A stretch of 64,000 nt of DNA from Polytrichum commune (lineage: Eukaryota > Streptophyta > Polytrichopsida > Polytrichales > Polytrichaceae): the NCBI GenBank assembly GCA_950295325.1, contig OX485806.1, positions 41,850,001 to 41,914,000 on the forward strand, given 5' to 3'. Numbering within the stretch: position 1 is the first letter of the stretch; every line of letters begins with the position of its first letter. Positions 36,001 to 47,525 of the stretch are shown here, piece after piece. The translations under genes were made by a program, and so were the position numbers. A model generated the notes under the pieces. It had not been told where the DNA came from, made no database searches, and saw nothing but the letters and a program-made list of their open reading frames with translations.

Positions 36001-36238
36001 GAGCTTGAATAAGGTGACCCAAAAATACATCAAACCATCCTTGCAGTTTCAATACAAGCAAATATGCAAGGATTACAAAGACGCAAAAACAATGGACGCC
36101 GCCGACACTAAATATTATATGATTTGTTTTTGGTGGTTGTCATCCGAAGCTGCCTCGGAATAAGGCATCCTTGGCCTTTCAGAATGGTTGGTTTTTTGGC
36201 ATTTTTGTTACAGACAATGTGATGGTCATATGTTATTT

Positions 36239-36341
36239 GTAAGTACATATCAAAATTTATTATTCAATGTCATTCAATTTTTTTCCATTGTTATATATAT
36301 TATATTTTTTTTTTATCCTCATATTTTTGTATAGTTCATAG
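36239..36341 (+). other. Intron in alpha SWIM gene
   Basis: A GTAAGTACAT donor follows HMLF, and a T-rich tract ending catag precedes DLTIEEHVEMPTCN. The frame is kept (phase 0). Beta has an intron at the same codon position (52853-52992), so the intron is ancestral to both copies. Confidence 0.8.
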
Positions 36342-36689
36342 GATTTGACAATAGAAGAACATGTAGAAATGCCAACATGCAACCTTGCAGAGACTGTACA
36401 CAACAAATGGCTCCAACAGTTCGACAATAAGATGACTTGTTTATATGAAGCTATAGTGGACGACATGATCCGTGCTTTTATGCAAATTGCAAATTACCGG
36501 ACATGGTTGAAAGGGGGTCTGATGGTAAAGGTTATAATTCAAGATCCTTGAAACTCAAAGCGGCTGCCAGGTGTGGAGATCCAAAAATGTTGGCTAATGC
36601 CATGAAGTCTTACCCAGGGGCAGAAGACATCAACACTAGAGATTTTGCATTGGAAGGTGTAGTAAGTTTTTGCTCTCAGTTTAAATAAC

Positions 36690-38805
36690 CCAAAACCTAA
36701 GGGACAAACTCTCAAAGAAGGCTTAACTAGTGTCTATTACAGGCATTTGTCATATTATAGTTCATTAATTAGACAATAGGGTTGCTATCTTCATTCTAAA
36801 TTATTACTGGTATGACTTTTATTCTCCTTTTTTCTCTTGGTCTCCTCTCACTGTGTCTCATTCAGTGGGGTATGTGTGTCAGTAAGCTGTAGTTTCCATC
36901 TCGCCATGAGATTTTGTATAAGAATAGTCTTTGAGTATCACAATTGTCTTTGGTAACCATTGGCCAATGCATCTTCAAGTCAGAACAATTCCTTCATTAA
37001 TTGGTCAATGTTAATTCCAATACCAGACAATTTTTTTATTCCTTAACTCTAGATTTAATCATTACTAACACGAACATCAAGGTCAAGCTATAATCTTGAT
37101 TGCCCTGCAATCCTGTAACAACAACCAGGGTAACACACAAGACAATAGTTGATCGGGTTAGCTTGCACTTTCTATTCAAAGATCTCGTCTCTAGACTAGG
37201 TATTTATATAAAACTTTTCATAATTCTAGGATAACTTATGCTTAAATTTCATTGATAATCCAAAGTTTATCCTAATTCAAATACACTTAATCAACTTAAT
37301 CTCTCATTTCTCCTATTGATTAACCGATCAGAAGTGATTTCTCATCACTTCAATTGATTGAAGAATCCCTCATTTAACTGACTTGACACACTTAACTTCT
37401 ATCAGCCTAGCATGTTGATTTCAACAATAGTCTTATACGGCTGAACTATTTGCTCTTGCTTCTTCCTCACTTCCTCTCACAGGTCTTAACAATCGTCCAT
37501 TATGTCATTCACAAACTCTGGACCTTTAGACTTCCTCACTCTGTTCGACACAGGCTAACGATAGTCCATAGTTTTATTCACAGGCTGACACTTGGCCATT
37601 CATCTTCCTAACATTGCCTATCACAGGTCTTATCATTTCTCACGACTCTCAGGTAGCTCTCAGTTCGCCCTCTCACAAGGTTATCCTGACTATCGTTCAA
37701 CCATGCTCTTTGTATAACAATGATCTCTCTCGACGATAGTTCTACCCCCTCGATCTCTGTTTTGGGTCAACCTCCTATGCAAATAGTGCGATTTGACTCG
37801 TCACCCTTAATGCGGTTCTCGCTCAACATCTATCTCTTAAACATAATATATTTCCTCACGCAGATGATAGTTTTCTTCTGCCACAATCTTCTTCCACTCA
37901 GGTTGCTCAAATATCACTCACATTCTCATTTATCATTCCACTTTCTCATTCGCATTATTTTTATTCTTTAGTCATTGTCTCTTTGATGAAATAGATCGTT
38001 CATTCATACATTCTTTCTCTTATCCCTCAATCTTCATACCTCAAATTCTCAATTCTCATTCATTCAACTACATTCACAACTTCTCTCTTTATTAATTGCG
38101 GTCTCGATACAGACAATCATTTATCACATCCCTCTCAGCAATTCAACTTAATGTTACAGCTAACTTGGTTGTGCTTGCATTCTTGCTCTAACTCACTCAA
38201 CCAACAACTATCTATGTTCATTGTTAACCTCTTAGTCCATAGTGACCTCGACAATGGATGATAGTTTTGAATTCAACTCATCCAAATCATAAAGCAGTTC
38301 GACTCACTTTGGCCCTTCAATAACTCAAAATTCAATTAACAATATACTTCAATAGAAATCAGTGCCTGCAATCAGTGCCGTGATCCTGAATTTACGTAGA
38401 AGATAGTTTTACAATAAATCTCACATATTGGTGTGATGAGGGAGACAAACCTATAGTTTAACTATTCGCTCAAAGATAATCAAAGAATGCCTGCTTGTTT
38501 CTCCCTCGCCAGCCCTCTTAGCTCGGCGGGGGAAGACGATAGTTATTGTAACCACCTAAGGGCACCTAAACCCGTGCCTATAGTTATAACTACCTGCCAA
38601 CAGTTTAACTATGTTCATCTTCTCGGATGGACTTCATCCGAGACTCTACTATAAGCCTATACTTAAACTAATTGACCAAAAATTTGGCTCACAGAAAGTT
38701 TAGAGCTCTTTGGTTCCACCAAACCTACCACCGGGTGCTGATTGTGACTCTCATCGACCCGACAAAGTGAACTATTTCATTCCTCGTCCCAACACCTGAG
38801 CAACT
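36690..38805. other. 2.1-kb non-coding interruption of alpha SWIM gene
   Basis: It lies between the codons for DFALEGV and the codons for SKWHIVRL, which are only about 200 codons apart in beta. It is T/C-rich and has no coding capacity. The word GATAGTT and near variants (gacgatagttat, gatgatagtttt, tatagtttaactatt) recur at least eight times between 37720 and 38610. No clean terminal repeats or target duplication are visible. It may be an intron, an LTR-like insert or another non-autonomous element. Confidence 0.5.
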
Positions 38806-40009
38806 TGTCAACGCATAGAGGAATCGTTGAGTTCTGTAATTCATGGTATGGTTTATACTACATCCATGTTAGAATCTATTTGTCTTGCTTCCAAGTGGCA
38901 CATTGTAAGATTACCACCCAACTCAGCCAAACGATGTTGGACACTGCACGCCATTACAGGGACTATGTGCAATGCCAAAGTCGGGACTGGGAAACATGGC
39001 ACACCTGCTTCAATATACAAAGGGCTCAGGAAGGAATTTTGCTCTCCCAACAATGTGGAGTATGAATTTTGGTTTTGCCCTGATGATATCAAACGTTGTG
39101 TGAGTGGCAGTAAGAAGAAATATGTATTGGATTGGCTTATAGTACCCAACACGTGGCCGGTGAAGATAGATACCAATCTATCGATAGAGGAGATTTTGGC
39201 ACTTGAAGATGTTGGATTTCAACTAAAGCAGAAGGAGGCATTGTCCCCCCGTCGTAGGCTTTCAACAATCACAATTCTCCCTATCCCTTGCTTGCATTTT
39301 TGTATGCCACCAAACCTGGACGCCCACCCTACATTCAAGTTTGGGAAAACAATGCGTCGCAATCCCACAGCACCGCAATCCCACAGCACCGCAGGCGGAT
39401 CACAAAACAAATGGGAGAGCGCCGGACTCATGCAAGGTTACTATGTGATTGGGGTCACTGCCATTCCATATCCGGGCTTTGGAGTGATAATCAACATTGT
39501 CTCCAAGTAGGATATCACATATCATGTCACAATTGGCGACATCCCACATTGCACATGCCCGGATTTCACTAAAATATCCTCTTATGCATTGGGAAATAAA
39601 AGAAAATGGGTGTATTGTAAACATTTTTATTATGTGTTAAGATTTTTGTGCAAGGTGGATTACAAGAGTGACAAATTCATTCATGCACCTACATATACCT
39701 ATAATGAGGTCATGCAACTACTTGAACTTGCTGGTATTGTGGAATGTGAGTAGTATTGCAAGTGTTTTATTAAGCAACATATATTTGAATGTCAATAAAT
39801 GACATGTTTTTGTTTGGATTATTATAATAAAAATAAGCTAGGGATTGAAAGTATTTCAAATAATCCATGGTAATACGTTTCCTTCCTTCTTATTTCATTT
39901 AAAATCTTTACAATTGAAAATATTCAGTTCATGTAGTACTATATTTAGTTCATGAAACCTAAACCCATGCACCTTTACTAATTTTGAATTCATTACTCAT
40001 GTGTTACCG

Positions 40010-40099
40010 CTCATTGCGCATGTGTTAGCGCTCATTACTCATGTCATACTGCTCACTGCTCATTGCTCATTGCTCATCGCTCATAAGATAGCTTCCATC
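40010..40099. repeat. Right terminal repeat of element alpha
   Basis: Tandem gctcatt/gctcact words end in gctcataagatagcttccatc. Beta's right end has gctcaccgctcaccgctcg and then gctcacacggtagcgtcgttg at its border. The shared form is repeated (c)gctca(c/t) and a final (g)tagc plus seven bases. This defines the alpha border at about 40099. Confidence 0.65.
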
Positions 40100-40711
40100 G
40101 GAAGATACTCGGTTACTTGAAGGAGTTATTTTGTCATTTGAAGAAAGGTTGCTTGATCCTAGATTCATGGTTATTTGGTAAATTAAAGAGAAAGTAATTG
40201 ATACTTGAAAAAATGCTACTTGGTCACTTGAAGAAAAGATGGCTTGTTACAAGCCACTTAGCAACCCGGCATATTAAAGAAAAGTTATCTAGTACTTGAA
40301 GAAAGGCCACTTGGTTAATTGAAAAAAAATACGTACAACTTGAAACACTTAGAAAGAAGAGGAAACAACTACGGTACATGAAGAAGTTTGATACAAAATG
40401 AAACTTACAAACAAATAAGTTTATAGATTAGAAGCAACATAATGCGTTGAAGAAATATCATCAAGAGAAGAAGTTCATTACAACAAATAAGGATTTTTTT
40501 AAAGTTATACTTAGAAAACCATCATGATGAATACAAGGTAGAGGAGTTTTCAAAAGACGAACGATCTACCAACACAATAGGGAAAACAACCAAGAGAAAA
40601 ACCACAAATCACAAGGATGATAGGTAGGGTAATCATCATAATCTAGACAAGGCTCTAAGTCACTACGATAAGGTCAACACTAACAACAAGTGGAGGTAAT
40701 TGAGCTCTAGA
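40100..40711 (+). mobile_element. Repeat X copy 3, right part
   Basis: It resumes the X sequence (actcggttacttgaagg, gaaaggttgcttgatcc) and runs to its 3' terminus tgagctctaga. A Y LTR has been inserted exactly at this terminus. Confidence 0.82.
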
Positions 40712-41686
40712 TGTTGCGCACCTCTCCATGAAGAGTGCTTGAAACACCATGGGCACAAAGGGGACCCCAGAGTGACACCCGAGACTTGTGGCGCCGTTGG
40801 TGAGAGGGCCCAAGTGATCCTAGTGTGGGTGAGGGCCCCGGGCGTTGGAAACGCCTCCCTCCCACGGAAACTGGAAGGCACAAGGGTAAGGCCATGAGCT
40901 ATGTGTAGCTTATGGCGTGTAAATTCTAGAGTGCTCAAGAACACCTCAATCAGAGGTGTGAGCTAATAGATATGCCAATTTGAGTGGGGCGCTGTCCCAG
41001 GACAACGCCCTGGTACAGCAGTGGCCTGGGAGTGGCTCCTGGGACTGCCAAGGTTTGAACAGGCATAACTTCCTCAATACTTGTCTGAATGGGGCAAGTG
41101 AGGAGTCTATCGGCATCTATGTGAAGCGTAGATGAAGATGAAGTGGTTGCTTGTTCATGTCAAAGATCACATTAGGAAGTTATAATGATCTGAAGCTACT
41201 AGGGGCTTTGAGGCCCAACGGCTAAGGGAAAATGTCTACTTGGCCCCAACTCTTGGTAGAGAAACAAAAGGTTTTTTGACGGTAGGGTAGGGGCCCCGAC
41301 TAGAATGCTAGAGGCTTATATGGGTGAGGTGGTGTGGCCTCACCCACTCGAGGCCGAATGACATGGCCTCCAAGGGCATTGGCCCAATGTGAGGCCATAG
41401 TTGCCTAGTACGCTTCGGGTTGTTGGAGTGTTGCTCCGGCAACGCGATGATCAACATAAGATTGGACTTTCATGGATGGAAATCCACATCTAAGAATTGG
41501 TTACCAATTAAGGGGTGAATCACGAAAGCAAAGTAGAAGGGTTAGTTCCCCTCTTATGAATTATAAGGTCCAAGGTAGGAGGAGCTAATCATTAGCATGG
41601 CGGAATGCGAAGGCTTAGCGCTCGTGACCTTTGCTAGAAATAAAAATGGTCAATATAGTTAAGGGGAGCTAGCGAGGGTTGCGACA
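40712..41686 (+). mobile_element. Solo LTR, family Y, intact reference copy with TSD
   Basis: The 975-bp LTR runs TGTTGCGCACCTCTCC to GAGGGTTGCGACA and is flanked by the exact 5-bp repeat ctaga (40707-40711, 41687-41691). It is the best copy for defining the family. It lies at the last bases of repeat X. The minus-strand frame at 40663-40944 is an LTR shadow. Confidence 0.95.
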
Positions 41687-41691
41687 CTAGA

Positions 41692-42850
41692 GTTGGAGGT
41701 AATGTGTGATGATTGTTGTGTGGGTTATGTTTTTCAAGGGATGACAGTGATATATATTTGGATAAGCCTTAAGATTTTGGTTGCAAATTCTTGAGGTGGT
41801 GATTATCTTAGTAAGTTGCTCATGAAATGTGTTGGAATTTGCATGTTTCTTTTTCAAAATTCAAATTTTTGGCTATATACGCGAAATGGCCAATATTCTT
41901 CTACAAACAAAAAAATTATATATGTCCATAATATGCATTCATACGTGTGGTTTGGTATTTTTTTAACGTGTTTTTACATTTTTAATGTCCTCAGGCAATT
42001 GTTTTGGTATCTTTGAAATTGAAGTGGAATTGTCATTGCAATATTCTTGGAAGTAAGAATAATGTTTGGTGTGATTGTTGATAATGGCCATGAGCGTTGA
42101 TTTAGATTAATGTCCTCTATTAAATTATTAATATTCCTTACTTATTTTGATTTGAATCTAGATGTTTTAACAAATTTCAATCTCAATTGTCTTCACTCTT
42201 GATGTAAGGTTTATTAATTTTGAAAAAATTAAAGGATACAAATTTTTGGATGCGTATCAATATCTTAAAGCGTATACATATGATATCAAGTTAAGTTACT
42301 ATGATATTTTTTTATCAACTATTGACAACAAAATATCTCTCCAAGGTCTTGATTAAATTTTCCAAAGAAGGTCAAACTTTTGGTTTGTTCTATAATTCTC
42401 CATAAAAACATAAACGTCAAATCATTCATATAGATATTTTTATGAATACACATAAACAATTATTGATATCAATAGAATAGTATGTAAGCTATCCTAATAC
42501 CAAATTGTTTTCTTTATAAATTATGGTAGTAATATTAAAAAATATTTAAATATTAATATTTTGCATGTTTTTTTTCTTCTTCTTTGAAGTCAAGTATTAA
42601 CACTTGAGATATTAATGCAATTCTTATAAGTGCATGTGATAATTAACATAATCGTAAATATTAGTTATCATACTTAAGAATTTAACATTAATCTCATTCA
42701 CAATACATGTCAAGTTATAGTTTTGTATTGATCAATTTTCAACATTATTTTTCAATCATAAGTATTATTTCTTTGAAAAATATAATATATTTTCTCTAAA
42801 TTATTCACATTATCAATATGGATTGATGTTTAATTCAACATCATTTTATT
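41692..42850. other. AT-rich gene-free stretch
   Basis: About 70 percent A+T by eye, with no supported coding sequence. The frame at 41816-42016 has no domain and an amino-acid bias typical of AT-rich DNA. Confidence 0.5.
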
Positions 42851-43161
42851 CACATTGGCCCAATGTGAGGCCATAGTTGCCTAGTACGCTTCGGGTTGTT
42901 GGAGTGTTGCTCCGGCAACGCGATGATCAACATAAGATTGGACTTCCATGGATGAAAGTCCACATCTAAGAATTGGTTACCAATTAAGTGGTGAGTCCCG
43001 AAAGCAAAGTAGGAGGGTTGGTTCCCCTCTTCTGAATTATAAGGTCCGGGGTAGGACGAATTAACCATTAGCATGGCGGAATGCGAAGGGTTAGCGCTCG
43101 TAACCTTTGCTAGAAAGGAAAATGGGCAAGATTGTTAAAGGGGCTAGCAAGGGTTGCAACA
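42851..43161 (+). mobile_element. Partial LTR Y (3' third)
   Basis: It starts at ttggcccaatgtgaggccatag and runs to gcaagggttgcaaca, the Y 3' terminus. It is closely similar to 41385-41686 (for example tagtacgcttcgggttgttggagtg in both), so the two may derive from a recent common source. Confidence 0.88.
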
Positions 43162-44332
43162 TCCATCTTCTTAATTGTAGATCAAATGTTTAGTTCATCA
43201 TTAATCTTGTGAAAAATGAACAATTGAATGCCAATTGATCAAATAAATAATTGAAGTTTGTCAAAACATGAATTTAGTGAAGGCAAGTAGTCCTTGGCAA
43301 AATGCTAGTAGAATGTGAAATCGGAGAATAAGTTTGAGTGAGCTATATAAGGAAACTTTTGATTTATAAAAATACATGGAAAAACATCAAATTCAATTAT
43401 TAGGCAATAATCTTGTAGTAAGACACTTAGCCTAAGAAAGATAAGCATAGGCAGTAGTGTCGAGAGAATTAACCAAGAGGACAATAATCCATAATTATTC
43501 AAGAAAATAGTTTGTTAGGATGAGACGATTTTTTATTAAGGGAAAAGGAGCCGAGGTCCTTTAGAAATGCCATAGCTTGTGAGGAGAAAGAATTTTCAAG
43601 TGTGAAGCAAAAGGGAACGAGGCATGCGAATGGGCGATTAAAAATTGAAAATCAATAGAAATTAAGAAATGTCATTAGCTTGAGTGAAATGCAAAAAAAC
43701 AAAAATATTTGATATGAGTAGAGTCATAAGACTAAGAGTCTAGCAAGCCATAAGCATGGAAAATGTCTCCACTATTAGAGTAAGGACAAAGAGACAACTC
43801 TGAGCAATTATAGCATGGGAGCAATAATTGGACTTTAGTCACTTTACCACCACGAGGCTAATGATACGAATGCATGCAATGGACATACTTAGCATCAAGC
43901 TATAAGTTTTAAGAGGCAAAACCATCCCCCCAAAAATTACTTGATTGGAGTAAAATTTTAACAAAAACAATTCAACTTGAGACTAAAGTGGACTAAGGCT
44001 TTAATGAAAATATATGGCCTAGTTGTTGATGCATTAATTTCATATGACTCTATGGATATTTGTTGTGATAAGTTTCTAGATTAACCAAGAATGAAGATGG
44101 CAATTATAGTCTTCGATAAATGGTTGAATGATTGTAAGTTAAATATAGATGATTGAATTTGATATTATTGCAAAACATAATTCATGCTATTCAAAGATGA
44201 TGCATATATTCAAATGACATTATTTTAGATTTTATTCCGACGATTAATTATGGACAATTTGCCAAATTTTTGGATTCCATGATTAAATTAAAGGATGGAA
44301 TGAAAGTGATAGAAGTCCACACACATAGGATT
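43162..44332. other. AT-rich gene-free stretch
   Basis: No supported coding sequence, repeat or motif is recognised. The minus-strand frame at 43305-43502 has no recognisable domain. Confidence 0.5.
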
Positions 44333-44410
44333 TGTGACGCACCTCTCCATGAGGACTGCCTACAACACCATGAGCACAAAATGGACCTTAGAGTGACACT
44401 TGGAACTTGT
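44333..44410 (+). mobile_element. 5' end fragment of LTR Y at the left border of beta
   Basis: TGTGACGCACCTCTCCATGAG...gagtgacacttggaacttgt matches the first 75 bases of Y and then stops. The next 11 bases (44411-44421) are the left direct repeat of element beta and equal the start of the reverse Y copy at 55002. Confidence 0.8.
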
Positions 44411-44421
44411 TGTCGCGACCC
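44411..44421. repeat. Left 11-bp direct repeat (TSD) of element beta
   Basis: TGTCGCGACCC here is identical to 55002-55012. The target was the end of a Y LTR. MULE-type elements are known to make 8-11 bp duplications. Because the sequence is also a Y terminus, an independent origin from a second Y end cannot be fully excluded. Confidence 0.75.
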
Positions 44422-44475
44422 AGGAATGCTACGATGTGAGCGGTGAGCGGTGAACAGATCTCGTGAGCAGAAAAT
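44422..44475. repeat. Left terminal inverted repeat of beta
   Basis: It pairs with 54948-55001. The shared core is GCTAC(g/c)(a/g)TGTGAGCGGTG, then gtgagcgg-type words and GTGAGCAGAAAA. The six outermost bases (aggaat) do not pair perfectly with the right end (caacgac reversed). The inner parts contain short tandem repeats of ggtgagc. Confidence 0.82.
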
Positions 44476-46118
44476 GTTAGTTTAAAACTCTATTGTTGGA
44501 AAGTTAGGACCCTTATAACCGTGGATTTTGCACATATTCCAAGCTTGATTTTGAATGTTTTGAGAGTTATGGACTCTATTACCGTGGAAATAGGCCAACA
44601 TTTCCCTATTCATAAAGTTAATAGATTATTGAACCATAGAAATATTTTAATAAAATACAAAATTAGGGCTTACATCACTATGACGTCAAAATTACAATTA
44701 CCAAACTTGTGAACTATAGTTTATATTACGGTATATTAAATAATATTTACTATTTGAAGGAAACACGAAGGAGGTTGGCGTAAAAAAATTCTCCACATAC
44801 AGTCCACCCTCTATTAATGTTACACCTCTAAGTGTTAACCATTTCTAAATGTTAAACGTGTTAATTGTTAACAAAATGGTGTTCCCTTTTTTGTAAATTT
44901 GACTCTATAAATGTTAACGAATGAAATACATTCATACTTCACCCATGATTTGTAAACTTGATATTGAAAAAAAATTTGATTGGGTTTGCAATTTTGTGAA
45001 TGGTATTCTCTCACAAGTAATGTTCACAATTGCTTATAGTTAGAACATGTTAAGATTTGTATATTGCTCAAAGATGTAATTTTATAATTGTTAACTATTA
45101 ACACCTTTATAAATTTTAACTTTGATCCACTCTCGAGGGTTAATATTTATAGAGGGTGAACATTTGAGGGTTAACATTATAGAGGGTGAACAAAAATGAA
45201 GAATGCAATGCGGGTAGTATGAATTGGAGTGTGTTGGGTGGTATGCAACAAGTATTATTGAATACTTATGATTCAATGAAACAAGGAGGAGGTGTGTGAG
45301 GCAACAACTTTTTATTGGAATGGGTGGATGCTACATTGTTTTGTGAGTAGCGGTTAAGACTGTGAGAAGATGGTGGACTAAATTCTCTTTGGAGTATGAC
45401 GACCACCACGTGTAGTGTGATTTGAGAACAACGAAAACTTGCATTCAATGAGACAATTGGAATATTGAAAACCACATCACACTTTATTAATCCAAATACC
45501 GACCAATCAAACCAAAAACCAATCAAACCAAAATTCAATCAACCATGAGGTTGTCACTACTAGATTCCCTACTTCCAAAGATACTACCCTCATGGCCGCC
45601 CTCATCGGAAGTGGAATCTAAGCTATGGCACTCATTCTCCACCTCCGCAGAATGGTCGAAAAAATCTAAAGCACGGGGGTCATAACGTGGAGATGGGTAC
45701 TAGCTTCGGTAGGAGAAGGTTGTGCCACTAGTACCATCGCCATATCATGGGCATAGATAGGCAATGTGAATCCCATGGTGGGAGTACCCAACACATCCGC
45801 TCCAACACCAAGTCTGAAAATAAGCACGAAAATTGTAAGAAAGAGGATGGAAAGTGTAAAAGCTGAATGGACAAGGAAAATAAGCGAAGAAGGTCATCAT
45901 ACTCACTTACTGCGAGGGCTCTGGCCTCGATCGCTTCAAGGCCGGCTGCCTCTTCTGCGTGCCTTGTGAAGCCTGCGTGGAAGCAACAACAATGGATGGA
46001 GCCTTCACCGCAGGCTTAACACTCTTAAGTGGCTTAAGGACACGGTTGAAGGTGTCCTCATCCTCCTCAAGAGCAACGATATGGCACCCAAGCTGCCTGC
46101 ATGCATGGATAGAAGTCC

Positions 46119-46207
46119 CTGTTGCGGAGGAAATCTTAGCAAAGGGAAAGAAAAAAAAACTTAGAAATTGAAAATTAGGATATGATGGCAAGTGAAGTAG
46201 GACATAC
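46119..46207 (-). other. 89-bp intron inside methyltransferase motif I (beta)
   Basis: The donor GTATGT follows GTTG (codons ...VGV-G) and the acceptor gcaacag precedes GGACTTCT. Joining gives VGVGTSIHACR in frame, matching the continuous STGSFILATRA motif of alpha. The alternative acceptor gctaag at 46135 would put the next exon out of frame. Confidence 0.75.
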
Positions 46208-47525
46208 CAACGCCTACATTAACGTCCACCACAACCTGTCCAATGTCTGTAGTGGCCATTATCAAGGAGGACATGAAAGAAATATCTTTCTCCCGGGGAC
46301 CACGCCAAGCTTTGGAGCCGTCCATGAGAGGAGTTGCGGTATAATTCATAATCGCATCATCCATGTCGAGCTCAATGCCAAGAGCCTTGGCGAAATGACG
46401 AGTGCCGGGGCCGCTTATCAAGGTCGGATCCAATTGTTTTCGTGGCACGAACAAGTAGTACAACCTGGAAGAGGTTGGTGGTCTTGTCCTTATGCTTAGC
46501 TGAATGTAGGCAAAGACGGTTGACTCCCAGCCACTCCTTGAAGATCGTGAACCCAAAAGGAACGAAGTGGTCTTCAATGCTCTCCCTGAAGTCACCATTG
46601 TCATCCGGATGAAAGAGGAGGAGAGCTCCATCGTCATGTAGGATCTCATCCGCGAAATCGAAGAGCTCACCTAGAAAATCGGTATCCAAAGCATTCCAGG
46701 AAGGTACACTATAGGAAGGATCGGAGACATTGGGTACGGGCAGGTTCTCCGGGATGTCGGCAATGACAAGATGAGCCATGCCCACATATGACCTCGCAAC
46801 GCCTAGAGCTCTCTTAGGATGGGAGGGTGGAAGAGAAAGAATGAAGTTTGAAACCTCTTGAAAATGACGACGTTGATGGATAATGGAGGCATTCAACATG
46901 AATTCTAAAACAACGGGAGGACGCCTAGCAGATGAAGGAATGGGCCGAGGAGGCAGCCTGGATAGAGTAGGAATTTGACTAAAAGTTGGAGTAGATGCAA
47001 CTGCCGCCTCATGTGAAGCCGGGGGATCATCCTCCACAGTCTTGAGCTTCCTCGCGCGCTTCTTTAGTGATGACTCGTCTTGAGTCGCATGCTTCCTCCT
47101 CTTGGACTTCTGAGTGTTGGGCTCATCGAGAGTCGCAACAACCTCATCCACCTCCTGAAGCTGACTCTCTAGAAGAACAACCTCATCGCTTTGAGAAGGT
47201 GGCTCTCCACCGGAGAGCCGAATCTTCAAGGCCGCCTCCTCATCCGGCTGCCACGTCCTCTTACACTCCAAGTACCAGCAACACTCGCGGAGATGCGGGA
47301 GGGAGAAGTTGCGCTTTTAGCCGGCGAAAAAATGAAGGTGGGCGAAGAGGAATCCGACCATGCATCTAGAAAGGGAGGAAGCTTCTTCAAAGCCTTCTTC
47401 TTGAAAAACTCGTGCTTGATGTACCTTCACAACCAAGGAGTGAGGCCTATAAGAAACTTAGAAAACAAAGAGTATGATATAAATGAGAACAAAAGATGTC
47501 TCAACTAACTTACCGGAAAATCAAG

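Larger units (their letters stand above)
34081..39752 (+). pseudogene. SWIM zinc-finger, MULE-like transposase gene, alpha copy, broken
   Basis: Fragments in order: MATIRTHGFFVP start region (34091), a Cys-rich stretch near 34870-35110, IMFDHVKRLKDWTTMACHVYD (35690-35750), NFKGFMADSAQANWNVVR (35870-35925), ERTCLFH, FWWLSSEAASE, then an intron (36239-36341), MPTCNLAETVHNKWLQQ, and after a 2.1-kb interruption KWHIVRLPPNSAKRC, EILALEDVGFQL and a SWIM motif CTCPDF...WVYCKHFYYVL (39550-39630). MULE-type transposases carry a SWIM CxCx(n)CxH finger after the catalytic core, which is why I use that name. In-frame stops and frameshifts occur throughout (e.g. after SEDGAL, and a TAG before the SWIM motif). 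It has a long N-terminal region missing from beta. Confidence 0.82.
29245..40099. mobile_element. Element alpha: decayed transposon with divergent methylase and SWIM transposase genes
   Basis: The 10.9-kb segment sits between two halves of repeat X. It has a minus-strand ParB-methyltransferase gene on the left (29273-32360) and a plus-strand SWIM/MULE-like gene on the right (34081-39752). This is the same order and orientation as element beta at 44422-55001. The right end keeps beta-like terminal sequence (repeated gctca words, then gctcataagatagcttccatc near 40075-40099). No left inverted repeat or target duplication can be seen, so the left end is probably deleted. Both genes are broken. 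The segment is more AT-rich and more diverged than beta. Confidence 0.75.
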
